Source: Zonotrichia leucophrys gambelii
Taxonomy: Eukaryota > Chordata > Aves > Passeriformes > Passerellidae
Direction: 5' to 3'
Assembly: GCF_028769735.1 (NCBI RefSeq)
Contig: NC_088171.1
Span: forward strand, 97,901,412 to 97,965,411
Length of the DNA: 64,000 nt
A program made the position numbers and the translations under genes. This document shows, one piece after another, positions 36,870 to 48,530 of this stretch. Below the pieces are notes generated by a model. It saw only the letters and a program-made list of their open reading frames with translations, was not told the origin of the DNA and searched no databases. The first letter of the stretch is position 1, and each line of letters begins with the position of its first letter.

Positions 36870-37943
36870 GCTAAAATATAAGAAACCAACACAGAAACAG
36901 CTGTGAAATTCCTCAAGGAAATTAGGGCATGTTCCCCTGTAAAGGTGACACAGTCACCTTCAGATTCCAGCTGAAGGGCCTCCACACCAATGTCCACTGC
37001 ATGGTAGGAAGCAGGAGGAGCTGGATGTTATGACCTAATTGCTGCTGTTGACCCATGATGGAACAAAATGTACAACTGGGGCCTTGCATCTGCGGAAAAA
37101 GTGACACAGCAAACTGTAAACTGTTCAGGACAATCTTGGAGGTAGTCAAGAATAATTTTTCATTCTGACCAAAAGAGTAGCATTACTAGGCCTGTTGCTC
37201 ACCAGCACAGATCAACTAATTAGGGATGTCAAGATTGGTGGCAGCCTGAGCTGTAGCCATGATATCCTGGTGGAATTCCAAGTCTTAAGGGAATGGGCCT
37301 TGTGAAGGGTAGAGTCAGTACGCTGTATTTTAGGAAAGCAAACTTTCTGGTTTTTAAGGCAGCAATGGATGACACTCCCCAGGGAAACAGCCCAATGAAG
37401 GGGACAATGAAGCTGAACAGAACTGTCAGCTCTTTAAGAACATTTTTCTTTGCGCACAGGAGCTCTCAATTCCCAGGTGTATTAATTTGGACAAGGAAAG
37501 TCCAAGACCAGCATGGCTCAACAAGGACGTCCTGCTCAAAGTAGAGAATAAGAAGAAAATGCGTAGACAGAGGAACCAGGAATGTGTCCCTGGGGAAGAA
37601 TATAGGAACACTATTCATCTGTGTGGGGATTTGGTTTAGAAAGATAAAGCACTATTGGAGAAGAGAAGGCTCCAGGGAGACTTTATCATGACTTTTCGCG
37701 ATATAAAAAGGATCTTATGAAAAAGACGGAGAAAGATTTCATATAAAGAAGAAATTCTTTACTGTGAGGGTAATGAGGCACTGGAACGGGCTGCCCAGAG
37801 AGGATGTGCATGCCCTGTCTCTGGAAATGCTCAAGGCCTGCTTGGATGGGGCATTAAGAAACCTGGTCTGGCGGAGGGTGTCCCTGTCCATGTCAGGGGT
37901 GTTGGCACTAGATGGTCTTTAAGCTCCATTCCAACTCAAACCA
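36870..37943 (+). mobile_element. CR1 LINE, forward, internally deleted
   Basis: From about 37190 the plus strand translates in broken frames to the CR1 ORF2 region between endonuclease and reverse transcriptase: LLLTSTDQLIRDVKIGGSL, then SHDILVEFQVL, then FRKANFLVFKAA. A nucleotide string near 37506 (accagcatggctcaacaagg) encodes the usual PAWLN-type motif, now frameshifted. From about 37740 the sequence jumps to the CR1 3' region: aagaagaaattctttactgt, ggcactggaacgggctgccc, gatggtctttaagctccatt. The reverse-transcriptase domain that should lie between is missing, so the copy has an internal deletion of more than a kilobase. The stretch 36870-37190 fits the end of the endonuclease domain only loosely. 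Confidence 0.85.
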
Positions 37944-38001
37944 TTCTATGGTTTGAGTTGGAATGGACCTTAATTATAAGTAATTAAAGTCCATTCCAAC
38001 T
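37925..38001. repeat. three-armed alternating inverted repeat at CR1 3' end
   Basis: Arm 1 (37925-37943) and arm 2 (37949-37967) are exact 19-bp reverse complements around a 5-nt loop TTCTA. Arm 2 extended (37956-37976) pairs with arm 3 (37981-38001) over 21 bp with one mismatch and a 4-nt spacer. The same CR1 3'-end sequence therefore appears forward, reverse, forward. The loop TTCTA is part of the normal CR1 3' microsatellite unit. Confidence 0.93.
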
Positions 38002-38590
38002 ATAATTAATTTGTCCTCATACATTTTTAGCAGTTCATTCAGCCAGTTTGAGAGGAAGAAGAGCAGAGAGGAAGAAGAGCTGAGAAAGTTTTCTATTATA
38101 TGTCTTCTGAAAAAGGCTATTGTGCTTTAAGAGATTCATGTTTTCACAAGAAAATTTTTTGTGTCTTTAAATCCATAACTCTAACACTTCAGGTTAAACA
38201 TGCACACAAAAATCAATTTCTTTGTGGTCCTTTTTAATTTTTGATAAAAGTTCAGCTTGATTTTTCTATGGTTTAGAGTTTTGTAATGGAAATTATATAA
38301 CCGAGTTGCTGTCACCTTGACCTGTTTTCTAAATCTCCTGTGGAAATCTGTAAAATTATACATACGCCCACACAAAAGTTAATAGCATAGGGTAGGCAGA
38401 GAACATTATTGTGTTTCATTTCAAACAGACTTGTTGAGGACATTTGAAAAAATCAACTGTTTAAAACATTTGAGTCTTTTTTCTGTGATTCATCCTATGA
38501 AACTTGTTTTACTATCCACTAAATAACCATTTATATTCAGAAAGTATAAAAACCTGATATCATAAATTGATTTCAATGTCTTTTTTGCAG

Positions 38591-38715
38591 ATGGTGATAA
38601 CTGAAAAAATTGACAAAACTTATATGAGACAGAGAGAGAAAAGTAAAGTTATATTACAAGAAGGGAAGAAATGGAGCATTCTTAAGAATCTCCACTATAT
38701 TATTAAAACAGAAAA
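38591..38715 (+). other. candidate exon, weak
   Basis: A pyrimidine-rich acceptor (tgtcttttttgcag) ends at 38590 and a consensus donor (GTAAGT) starts at 38716. The 125 nt between them begin with ATG and stay open for 41 codons, with the stop TAA formed across the donor. The predicted peptide is Lys/Glu-rich with no domain I recognise. Such splice-like pairs also arise by chance, and I saw several tiny ones elsewhere, so this may be a non-coding RNA exon or nothing. Confidence 0.15.
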
Positions 38716-39164
38716 GTAAGTAGAACAAACATGTAGGCATAAAACATATATTCTGATATTTGTCTTCAATTATTGTTACTGTAAAATATGAATATGGGCC
38801 ACTAAGCTAAAAAAGGCAACTGCCATTTGCAAATAATATCACAATTTCTTCAACATATCTCACAAAAAATTATTTGCATTAAATATTTGCATCATATGTT
38901 CTGAATTTTTGGCAGATATACACATCATGGCTCAGCAGTTGCTTGTGATTTGGGCAGACTTTTCAGTGGCAGGTACAAAATGTACGGGGTTCAAAGTCCT
39001 TGTAATGATGGAGAAGTGGGGAATTATTTTTCTGTAGAGTGATGGCTGAGCTGCTAAATTACTTATTCAGTCAAGGAGGAGGGAGAAATTGGTTCTTGGG
39101 GATTAAAAAGATATTTATGAATCAGTGTGAAAATGTTCTGGAAAAAGAAAAAACCAAAACATCA

Positions 39165-39262
39165 CAAAAAAAAAAACCAACAACAACAACAACAACAAAA
39201 AAAAAACCAACCAAACAAAAAAAAAACCCAACAAAACCCAAAAAACAAACACCAAAACCCAC
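39165..39262. repeat. A/C-rich low-complexity tract with (CAA)n
   Basis: Runs of A interspersed with CC and a core of about six CAA units. The opposite-strand frames of 112 and 132 codons that cross it are artefacts of this tract. Confidence 0.85.
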
Positions 39263-42200
39263 AACTTTTTCCTTTTGGCAGATGAAAAGGGAAAAAAGAA
39301 AAAGGGGCTTATTGTGGGTTTATATTTCTGGCAAGTTAATAGTGTGTTATGCTGTCCATACAGTTTTTGCTGTCTGAAATTAGTGTGTTGCCAGTACTCT
39401 TGCATATGAATTTTTTCAGCATGTTTTCCATATGTGTTATTCATTGCTCTTCTTGCTTTAGACACTATGGAGTACTGGAGGATTTTAAAATTTATGTCCA
39501 CCTCTAAGTCCAAGATCAGGTGTGCAACCCTTCAAAACTTGCAACTGCAAATAAAGTCAATTTTGGTTCACCAACGAAGAAAGGAAATTTCTCAGTGTCT
39601 GTAACATACATAGCTTGGATTAAAGTATTTAAAACTACAAGACAGTAGAAGAGACCATGTTGCCTGGAACATTTGACTGTTCTTTATCTGTCACCGAATA
39701 TTCTCAGCATTTTCAGTCATTGACAAATTTTAAAAACCATTGTTAAATGAAGAATCTTCTCGGTAGAATGAATCGCTGAAAATATTAAATTTATCTCCAT
39801 TAAAGACCCTGACAAATAACGGAGAAGACGGAAAGATTTCAGAAGACTTTGTGATATCTCACTCCCCTATCATGCAACTGAAAACATGTCCAAATATATG
39901 GTAAGACAAAATGTTTTTAAGTACTCCCATGTCACTCCTCAATTCCATTTCCTCCCTGCATTAAAGATTGAGGCCAGTATTGGACTTCATAGGAAATTCA
40001 GATGCAGGAACATTAAAGTTAATAGAGGTAGGACAGCCTTATAAGAAGCAAAGTATAATTTTTATTTTCATTGAATATCTCATGCCAAATGACTGCAACT
40101 GTCTCCGTAGCACTAGCATTTCCACAATGCAGAAACTTCTTTCTCTGTATCCTTTACCAGACTTTAGGCACCTATTGATTTTTATGTATTTGTGCTAGGA
40201 AAGCCAAACTAAACCAGACAGATTGATTACATGTTTATAATCTTTCATCCATTTAGACTAAAAAGGTTTAAATTTCAGTCCCTCCTCTTCTATTTATTGA
40301 GAGTTACTTCCTTAAGCATACACAATTTTACATACAAATCGTATTTCATAATTTTTCACCCTGAGGTGAAATAAAAATAGAATTAAATGCTGGAGGGCTA
40401 ATTTCTTTGAAATAAAAGTATTTAGAGCTGTATTCATATGGCAAATTCTTCAAGGAAAATCCCCAAATGAACTGCAAAATATCTTCCTTATTATTTTTTT
40501 TCAGACAGTGATTAATTTTCAGGTCCAGGCAAGGGAATTCCTTCTCTGTGCAATCAGACACTGGCACTAGACAATGAATGCTGGTGATTATACATTCCGG
40601 CTCTTATTTTAGCTCCCCTACACTATCATTCATTTAAAAAAACAAAAAGCAAAGCACAAATCAACAACAACAACCAAAAGAAATTCCATTTATGGCACCT
40701 GAGTTTATAGTTTTGAGACAATTGTTTCAGGCAATCCTTTGAGAACTTTGAATTCCACCATGGCTTTTTACCCTTTACATTATAATTTTTCAAAATTAAT
40801 AAATATATATTTTTAATTTATTTTTTGTTTTAAATTGTTATATCTACATTACCACTAGTTTGATATGTACTTATTGAAAGAGCAAGGAGTGGGAAAGTTG
40901 GTAAAAATGCATATAGAGGAAGATGCTTAAATTCTGAAATTGAAAAAAATCCTTAAGATTTTAATCTGAAGATATCATGTATCAGTTCTTTACAACCTAG
41001 CTTGGTCACACCTTCAAGGTACATAGCAATGATGCATCTCCCCTCCAATACATGGTTTTCTGCGATGTAGGCTCAATCAGTGCTGCATTTTAGGAGAAGG
41101 TATTCAGTATGGTAGGCACCTCTTTAAGCAAGAAAACATCTGGAGTTTAAATTTCCAGCGACATGAATAAAAATTTTGCCTTTGAAGTGTCTGCTTGTAG
41201 ATGCAGGTGGGGGAGAAAGATGGAAGATATATTTGACTAAGCAAATAGTTTTTTCTTTATTAAATTAAGCAAATATATCCTTTTCACTAGGCTTAGTGTT
41301 TGCCTATTTTGAAAAGGCATATTTAAATATCTAGGAGACATTTTACAACACAAGTTAACAAGACAAAGCAAAGTACTTTTCTATTTTTCTTGGGTGACAT
41401 CTCTAATCAGTTTATGAACCATACCATGAAATCCAATATATCGCCAAGTATCTATCTTTAAGGAAAATATGTTTTTATGACCATGTACCAAAACAGGAAG
41501 TGGGCATTGGTAAAAAAATTTTTGTTGAAAGATCATGTAATTTTAAAAATTATTATTTTATTTCTGGCTAAAATGTTCTTTACCATTGTTCGGCTTTAAT
41601 AGGTGACAACAGTGGTTTTTGTTTTTCCATGAAAAAAACAACCCTATATATTGCTTCTTATAAGGCAATCCTAAGTCCTTTAGACTTTCAAACCTTTTTA
41701 TGTTGATTAATTTGAGGACAAAAACCCTTATAGGATTGAAAAATCAGTAGAAGAACAGGATGGGTAAGAGAAATTGTCACTATTTTAAGCCTTTTGAAAT
41801 TTTGGCTCTTGTGTTCCAAAAATGTAATGTAATGGAAGAATGAAGTGTATGCATGGCTTAAATCCTAACCTTATACATCCCTGAATTTCTGTTATGGTAT
41901 CTGTAAAGTTCAAATATAAACTGAAAACTTGTAAATTATGTGTATTTAGTATGATATGAATTAGGAAAATGTTGTTTTCATGACAGAAAAAACCCCAAAA
42001 CCAAAAAAGTCTGATTTGTAAAATGCTAAAATACTTAGACTCAATATATTTGCATTTACACTAATTCAAAATTGAAGCTTTTTTCAATTTCTCTGCCATA
42101 AAAAAAATCTATATTGAAAAGTCATAAAAAATGGAATTTGTTTCAGCTGAGATGGAATTCAGGAAAGGAAAATCTCTAGTTTAAGTAGTTGTTTTAGCTA

Positions 42201-45200
42201 ACCTAATATTTAAAAGTTAATTTTTAGCTAGGTAAACTAGCTAAAGTTTACAGGAAAGCAGGAGTAAGAATAACATAGGCTATTAAAGTATTATAAAAAG
42301 CAGCAGGCAGCATTATAAAAATATAGCAGATAATCGGCTTGCCTTCAGTAGTAATAGCACAATAGGTAAATTTATTTCTCAACAAAAATCAAATGCAAGT
42401 GTGTATAGTGGTGTCAGGCTGTGGAGAGGAATGACATCAATAATTTAAAATTAAATATTCTCATTGTTATGCCTATTTTTAGTCCTTTATTCATGTGAAA
42501 GCAGACAAGCTGAAATAGTTTTAAATTTAGGAATATCAGTCTGTTCTACCTTCTTATATTTGTGAGTCACTTTCAGCTTAATGCTCTTCAACTAGCAAAA
42601 TAGTTTAATTGAAATGTTTTCTAAAAATTTGGGACTTGCTTTTAAAAAATTTTTTAATACTAATCTACAGATCTTCTCGGCCGTGGAGTGGCTGAATTCT
42701 TTCTTCTGGCTATATTACTGTGCTGGTTTAAAGTCCTGCAGGAAAATGAAACCATTTCTGTTACCCTGTTCCACTTTTGGCCCATCATTCTCCTGCTGAA
42801 ACCATCACCCTGACAGGAGGTGGGTGGTATGGAAGTAAACAGTGGTAGAAACTCCCCCCCTTTTCTCTCTGACCACAGTGGTTATTTTCATATTTCTACT
42901 AATGCCTGTACTTATTCCTTTTCTGTAAGAGAGGAACAGATTTCTTGCTGTGTTGCATTAAAAAAAACAAACACAAAACAAAATAAAAAAGCTTGTGTGT
43001 GATATATATAATTTCTGTTATTCCAGCACTTTTGAGAATGGAAAACAGAGGCAGATGATATGAACTGACCAGCTTTTGGTTTAAGACAAACCCAGCTGCA
43101 CATCCCCTGGGTCTCCCATTCCTGTGGTCACGGAGGCTCTGGTGACCCTGGCTCTGTCCCCCAAAAGCTGCTGCCTACTTTCTAGTGCAGTGCTGCTGAT
43201 AGCAGAGTGGGGTTATGAACATAAAATAAGGGTGACTACACATATGCTCAGATGAACCCAAGGGATCCTCCTTTGCAAGTTTACCTATCACAGAGATATT
43301 ATCATGCAAGCAATATTTGCATCAGATTTATGTTCCTGTGTTGCTTGAAGCACTTTGTCCTGAAGAAAATTTCTGTTCTCTGTTGCTGAGAATGAGAGTA
43401 ACTGCTCTGGATGATAGTGCAGAAATATCTTTTGGTTGCCTTTATCCCAAATGTCCAGACTCTACCAGCCCAGTTTATAGGCTAGCATTGCATTCCCTGG
43501 TAAATATAAGCCACAGTCTTATAATAAGTCTTAGGTGTAAGACTTCTCTGAGAGATGATTTCTCTGCTGACATATCATATTCAGGAAAACTTTTTTGCTT
43601 TTTAAAATTTGGGGGTGGATGGTGGGGTGACAGTTTTTCAAGCTTAGAAGCAAAAGAAGGTAGAAAGGTGAAAACCCCAGAAAAAATCAGCTGAAGCTTC
43701 ACAAGCAATGCTTACATTTGTCAGACTGCAGAATTGGGCATTTTCCCTTTCTTGATGAACAGCTCTTTGTTTAATACATTATTAAAGGGTATGAGTTATC
43801 AAGTTTTGTATTTCTGTATTCCTTTACCTGAATGAAAATATCTTACACTTATAAGCCTTCTCTAACCTCTACTTTATAATTTATAAGATTCTCTTTGTGC
43901 TGTTGGCTTAAGTTTGTTTGTGCTGTTGCTGTTGATTTTGGAAAGTTTTCTTAAATGTTGTTTGCAGAAATGACTTTTATTCTGCTGTTTATCATACACT
44001 CCTGACCACTCTCTCCTGATTCAAGAGCTCTCATTGATTTAAGCAGTGAGCAGAGATGTAATACTTGAACTCTTGACCCAGAGAGCAGTTTGTAAGCTAT
44101 AGTTTAATTCACTCTACATGGCACACAACTCACATTTCAGCAATGCAAAACTTACACTTCCCATTTCTACTCTCTATATTTCTATATGACTTGCTGCTTT
44201 ATATTTTGCCTCATTTTTTTTTCCTCAGAATTTCTCTTTCAAGCAGTCTCTCTACAACTCTATTGTAGTGTCTAACTCTAAACAAGTTACTCTATTGTTT
44301 CCTATGGTTTTGGCAGCTGTACCATTTGCCTTACCCCATCTGTCTTCTCCCAGATGCTCATTTCTACACACTTCTGGGTTTAGGTATTAAAAAAAGAATA
44401 CAAAATTAAATATCTTTGCCAATTTTTCTAATGATGATTCTGGCCCCATCTGCCCCTCTGTTCTCACCAGACGCCCAGCCCTGTCCTTTTCTTGTTGTCT
44501 GAGCTATCTCTAATGATAAACTAAGAACTCCATTTTGTTATGGATACCTATTTTGCAGAATTTTAGTAATCTGGTTTCTTTCTGGTATCAAGATAAACAG
44601 TCAAAAACTCAGGGAACTTGTTCTTTATCTCAATGACACAGCCCCATGGGGGAAATGAATGCTAAAATACCTGAAACAAAGGGGAAGCAAAAGAGTGGAG
44701 GTTCTGTGCTTTTCCCAAAATATTGATTGCTGCCTGGTGTCAGTTCATTTACTACCTGGCTTGCATATGTGCAGTGAGCAGGAAACCTGGCTTCCCAATC
44801 CAGCACACTTAGCCATACATTTATAATCATCTAGCTACTCAAAAGCATAAGAAATAAGAATTAATCCTGGAAGACTGAGTTCCTAGCCTTGTTTTGTAGA
44901 CTTTAGAACATGTTGTGGACTGCAATACCTTGTTTAGACAGCTGCTCAACTCCAAAAATGAAAGACCACTTTGTAGAAGATTTCTTTATATAGTGAAGTA
45001 TTTCTGGTGAGGCACACTCATAAATAAAACCTCCCTCAAAAAATTCATTGATTAAATGTACCACAGTGCTTACTAACCTTCAGGATTGATATTGTATAAT
45101 AATATCAAACCAGTACAGAATTTCTGTACAAAACAAGTGCCAAGACAAGATGCAGTGGATAATTTCGATTATTAAGATTTTGAAATTCACCAAATTCTAA

Positions 45201-45608
45201 ATTAATTTAGGTTGTTGGTTTTTTTGTTTGGGTTTTTTTTTTAATATGCCTTGTATTAAGGATTATACAAGTTGTTTATCAAGGGAAAATGTCAAAAAAA
45301 AGTCAAACAGATCTCCTCAAATTTGAATTTATAGAAAACTTTTGTAAGAATTACAGTAATGATAAATTATATCCCAATGCATTTCATTACCAAAGTGCAA
45401 TAAATACACCAAAGAATGTATCATCGAATCACAGAGTCATTGAATATCCTGTCTTGGAAGGGACACAGGGATCAAAATCCAATTCCTGGCCATGCCCAGG
45501 ACAGCCCAAGAATCACACTATATGCTTGAGAGCATTGTTAAAACACTTGAACTCTGTCAGGCTGGTGCTGTGATCACTTCCCTGGGGAGCCTGTTCCAGT
45601 GCCCAACC

Positions 45609-45637
45609 CTCTGGGTGAAAGAGAGTTTCACCCAGAG
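45609..45637. repeat. 12-bp hairpin inside CR1
   Basis: ctctgggtgaaa and tttcacccagag are exact reverse complements around the 5-nt loop gagag. In ordinary CR1 only the left half is expected, so the right half looks copied in inverted form. Confidence 0.85.
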
Positions 45638-45643
45638 ATTAAA

Positions 45644-45685
45644 CTATCCAACCCAAACCCTCTACTATCCAACCCAAACCCTCTC
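45644..45685. repeat. 21-bp tandem duplication inside CR1
   Basis: The unit ctatccaacccaaaccctct plus one base occurs twice in a row with one difference at the end. Only one copy is expected in the CR1 body. Confidence 0.92.
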
Positions 45686-45980
45686 TGACACAACCTTAGG
45701 CCATTCTCTTGGCTCCCATCATGGGCCAGCACAGAGCAGAGATCAGTGCCTGCCCCTCCTCTTCCAGTCATGAGGAAGCTGCAGGATTCCATGAGGTCTC
45801 CCATCAGTCTTGTCCAGTCTGAGCAGCCACTGATACAGTTCCTCTCCAGAACCTTCACCATTTCCATTGCCCTCCTCTGGACCTTTTAATAGCTTTATAA
45901 CTTCCTCATCTTGCAGTGCCCAAAACTGCCCCCAGCACCCAAGGTGAGCCTGTTCCCCTCAAAGCAGAGCAGGACATTCC

Positions 45981-46286
45981 CACCATCACAGCAGATGGAG
46001 GACAAGAAGAAGAAGGAGAAAGACAGGATATGCCCAGATTCCTCCATCTTGCCCCCTGAACCCCCATTCTAAATCCCCAAAATTCTACTTTTTCACCCTG
46101 TGATGAATTCACTAACATTGTACTCAAACCCTTGTGGCTTGTAACTCCTCGCACAAAGTTGGTAATTGTTTCCATGGGTTAAAATTGAAGGCACAGGGGG
46201 CTTTGACTCCATGCCAGGGTCTCTGAGCCCCCTGCCAGGGTCTCGAGTCCTCCAGGGCAGTCAGAGGAATGTCCTGGGTTTCGACA
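45981..46286 (-). mobile_element. truncated endogenous-retrovirus LTR, U3 part
   Basis: Read on the minus strand, it starts TGTCGAAACCCAGGACATTC at 46286, a TG-type LTR start resembling the TGTCGGA start of the LTR at 8747. It continues through a repeated gagaccctggca string, and the tctttctccttcttcttctt pyrimidine motif typical of passerine LTR U3 regions. It ends abruptly at the CR1 boundary near 45981 without a TATA box, AATAAA or CA end. The missing part is not found on the other side of the CR1, so it was deleted rather than split. Confidence 0.7.
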
Positions 46287-48439
46287 TAGAAATACAAAAC
46301 AAGTTTTTTCTTTTAATGTTCTGATCTGAGCCCAGATATGTCTTGAAAATTTAAATCCTTTTATGAAACAGGTTTCTTAGAGTGACAAAAGAAGGGAGAA
46401 GGTATGAAGATAGAGATCATCCAGATGCACAGTGATGTTTGTTCCTTCTTTTACTAGTGCAAAAACTTTTCAAAAGTTGAGAGCAGAAATCGCCTTTACT
46501 TCAGACTAGCAACATGATTAGCTAATTAGAAAAGTTTTTGGACACTTTTTAATATTTTTTCTCTTTTTGTTAAGAATATTAATTTTTTTCTTTAGTAATA
46601 ATTTAGGGAAATATTTGGAAAGGTGTTGATTTAAGTTATTTAAAATATCTTTGTGTCTCAAAGAAAGTAAAACCTAAATTTTACTCCATTTCTCATTCAG
46701 CAGGACATACTCCTAGTAAAGCTTCTGTTGCTCCTCTGCCTGGCACACTTTACTAAATTCAGGGAATCATACTATCAAACATGGACTGAAAAAGTTGATA
46801 GCAACACGAAATTCTGTTATGACCTAAAAGTGAAATGAAAATACATTTTATTTTTTATATATGAGAGAGATTTTGTGAGAACAATGGTATTTTGTAAATT
46901 AGTTTTCTGTCTGTAAAGATTATCAAAGTAGACAACATGGCACATTGTTTTCTTTGTTAGATCTCACGAGACTAGCAATAAAGAAAGTTGCTGTAATGGC
47001 TATTTACATTAATATATGGGTACTGGATTTCTGCCAACCAAGCTTTTTCACTTATATGTCTAATTACAAGAGGGTTTTTTGTTGTTGTTTTCTCAGCCAT
47101 TCCAGTATCCATTCTAGAATACTAATCCTTACTATTAGCTGCTGAATGCTGAAAGTCTTACACATATTGGACAAACAAATAAGATTTAATATCATCAGTG
47201 TAATCATGCAAGCAATTTTCTCCTTTATGAAGGGTAGTTAGAAGCATTGTGCCATGATGGCACAACTAGATAGAAATATTATTTGGTCTCAGAAATCTTA
47301 AAGACTGATTATAAAAAATATTACTTCCTCACCACCATTAATGTTTTGTCAGCACCTTTTATTTTCTTAAAGACTGCACTTTGCTGCAGCTATAACAAAT
47401 TAGATGTCACTATATATTACAGTTTTCTTTTGAGTTCAAGGTCCTGGGTAAAAATTCATAATGACACTTCTTAAGATATTAATAAACAGATCAGAATCAG
47501 TATTTCACAGAGTTGGAACTGACTGTCTCTATCTGTATTATTTCTCCCCAGCCCAGAAATTAAACTTTTGAACAATTTTCAGCTACCAGACCAGGGCCAG
47601 CTGTGTCAGGTTTAGTCCTGAGCAGGATTCTGGTGCCAGGTTTCTCACATATGATTACCTGCCAATCAATTCCCACAGCAGCAGCGGAGGGTATTCTGAA
47701 AGAATAGGGATGCAATCCAAGCTGTCATAAGAGGTTAGGGCAAATAGATTTGGAGAAATAAACATGTCATAAAAGGGGTGCTAAACAAGGCTGAGGGTAT
47801 TACTTGGAATCTTAATGTCCACAGAGCAAAACCAGTTCTGTCTGCTCTGCTGGTGAGTTTACAACATACCAGAGCCCCAATGATTTGGCAGTGATATTTT
47901 GATGCCAACATCCATTAAAATACACCCATATGAAAAATTTCCTATTTTGTATGTAAAATTAATGTGTTACAGATTGCATGCAGCATAGTAATATTGAAGT
48001 AGAACATCTTTTGTCTTTGTCTCCTGATAAAATGCCCTTGCATGGCTCAGCTTATACAAAGAATGCTACCATGTTAATGGAATATAGACCTACAAAATAG
48101 CATAATATCTTACTTTTGCAAGCACTTATCCTTCCTCATAGTTTTGGTGTGACTATTTCATTCACTAATCTGGGTAATGAAATTACTTCCTGCTGTCCTT
48201 AACAAATTTTTCAGCTACTTTTTGGGAGATTCAAATGTAGTATGTTAATTTATGGTTCTATTCAAAGAGTTATATAAACCTCTGTCCGTAGCAGCAAAAC
48301 AAATTTAGAATAAGATCCACCTGTCAAGTGAACTGGTATGGACTGATATAAATAGAGTCCCAACTTCCTTGGCAATGCTTGTCACTTACAGCCTGGGAGA
48401 AGCCTACAAGAAAACTCAAAATGGTCTGATGGCTGATCA

Positions 48440-48530
48440 TTCTCATTGTGAAAAAGTTCTTCCTTTGTCCAATTGGAATCTCTCCAGGAGTGAATTGTCA
48501 TTTGTTATTTGTAGTAGTCATCAAAAAATT
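48440..48530 (-). mobile_element. possible ancient CR1 scrap
   Basis: The string cattgtgaaaaagttcttcc followed by tttgtccaattggaatctc resembles the reverse-oriented segment of CR1 usually reading close to ...gtgaaaaatttcttcctaatatccaatctaaatctc. It is short and diverged. Confidence 0.4.

Larger units (their letters stand above)
38002..45422. other. unique AT-rich non-coding DNA
   Basis: About 7.4 kb with no supported gene. It includes a possible exon at 38591 and an A-rich tract near 39.2 kb, listed separately. The GC-richer stretch 42700-43200 begins tgtgctggtttaaa near 42719, faintly like an ERVL-type LTR start, but it has no matching end. Confidence 0.55.
45423..45980 (-). mobile_element. 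CR1 LINE, reverse, 5'-truncated
   Basis: The left edge is the CR1 3' terminus in reverse (atcgaatcacagagtcattg), followed in order by ggaagggacacagggatc, cttgagagcattgttaaaac, cttccctggggagcctgttc and catgaggaagctgcagg. Toward the right it keeps parts of the ORF2 end (minus-strand residues near 45800 include LERNCISGCSDWTRLMGDL). It stops near 45980 where LTR sequence begins. It carries two local rearrangements, listed separately. Confidence 0.92.

Noticed and set aside
39039..39513. Frames of 112 and 132 codons on opposite strands
   Set aside because: Both depend on the A/C-rich low-complexity tract near 39.2 kb.
42719..43200. Possible LTR starting tgtgctggtttaaa
   Set aside because: Only the first bases look familiar. 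No AATAAA in a sensible place, no CA end and no target-site duplication could be found.
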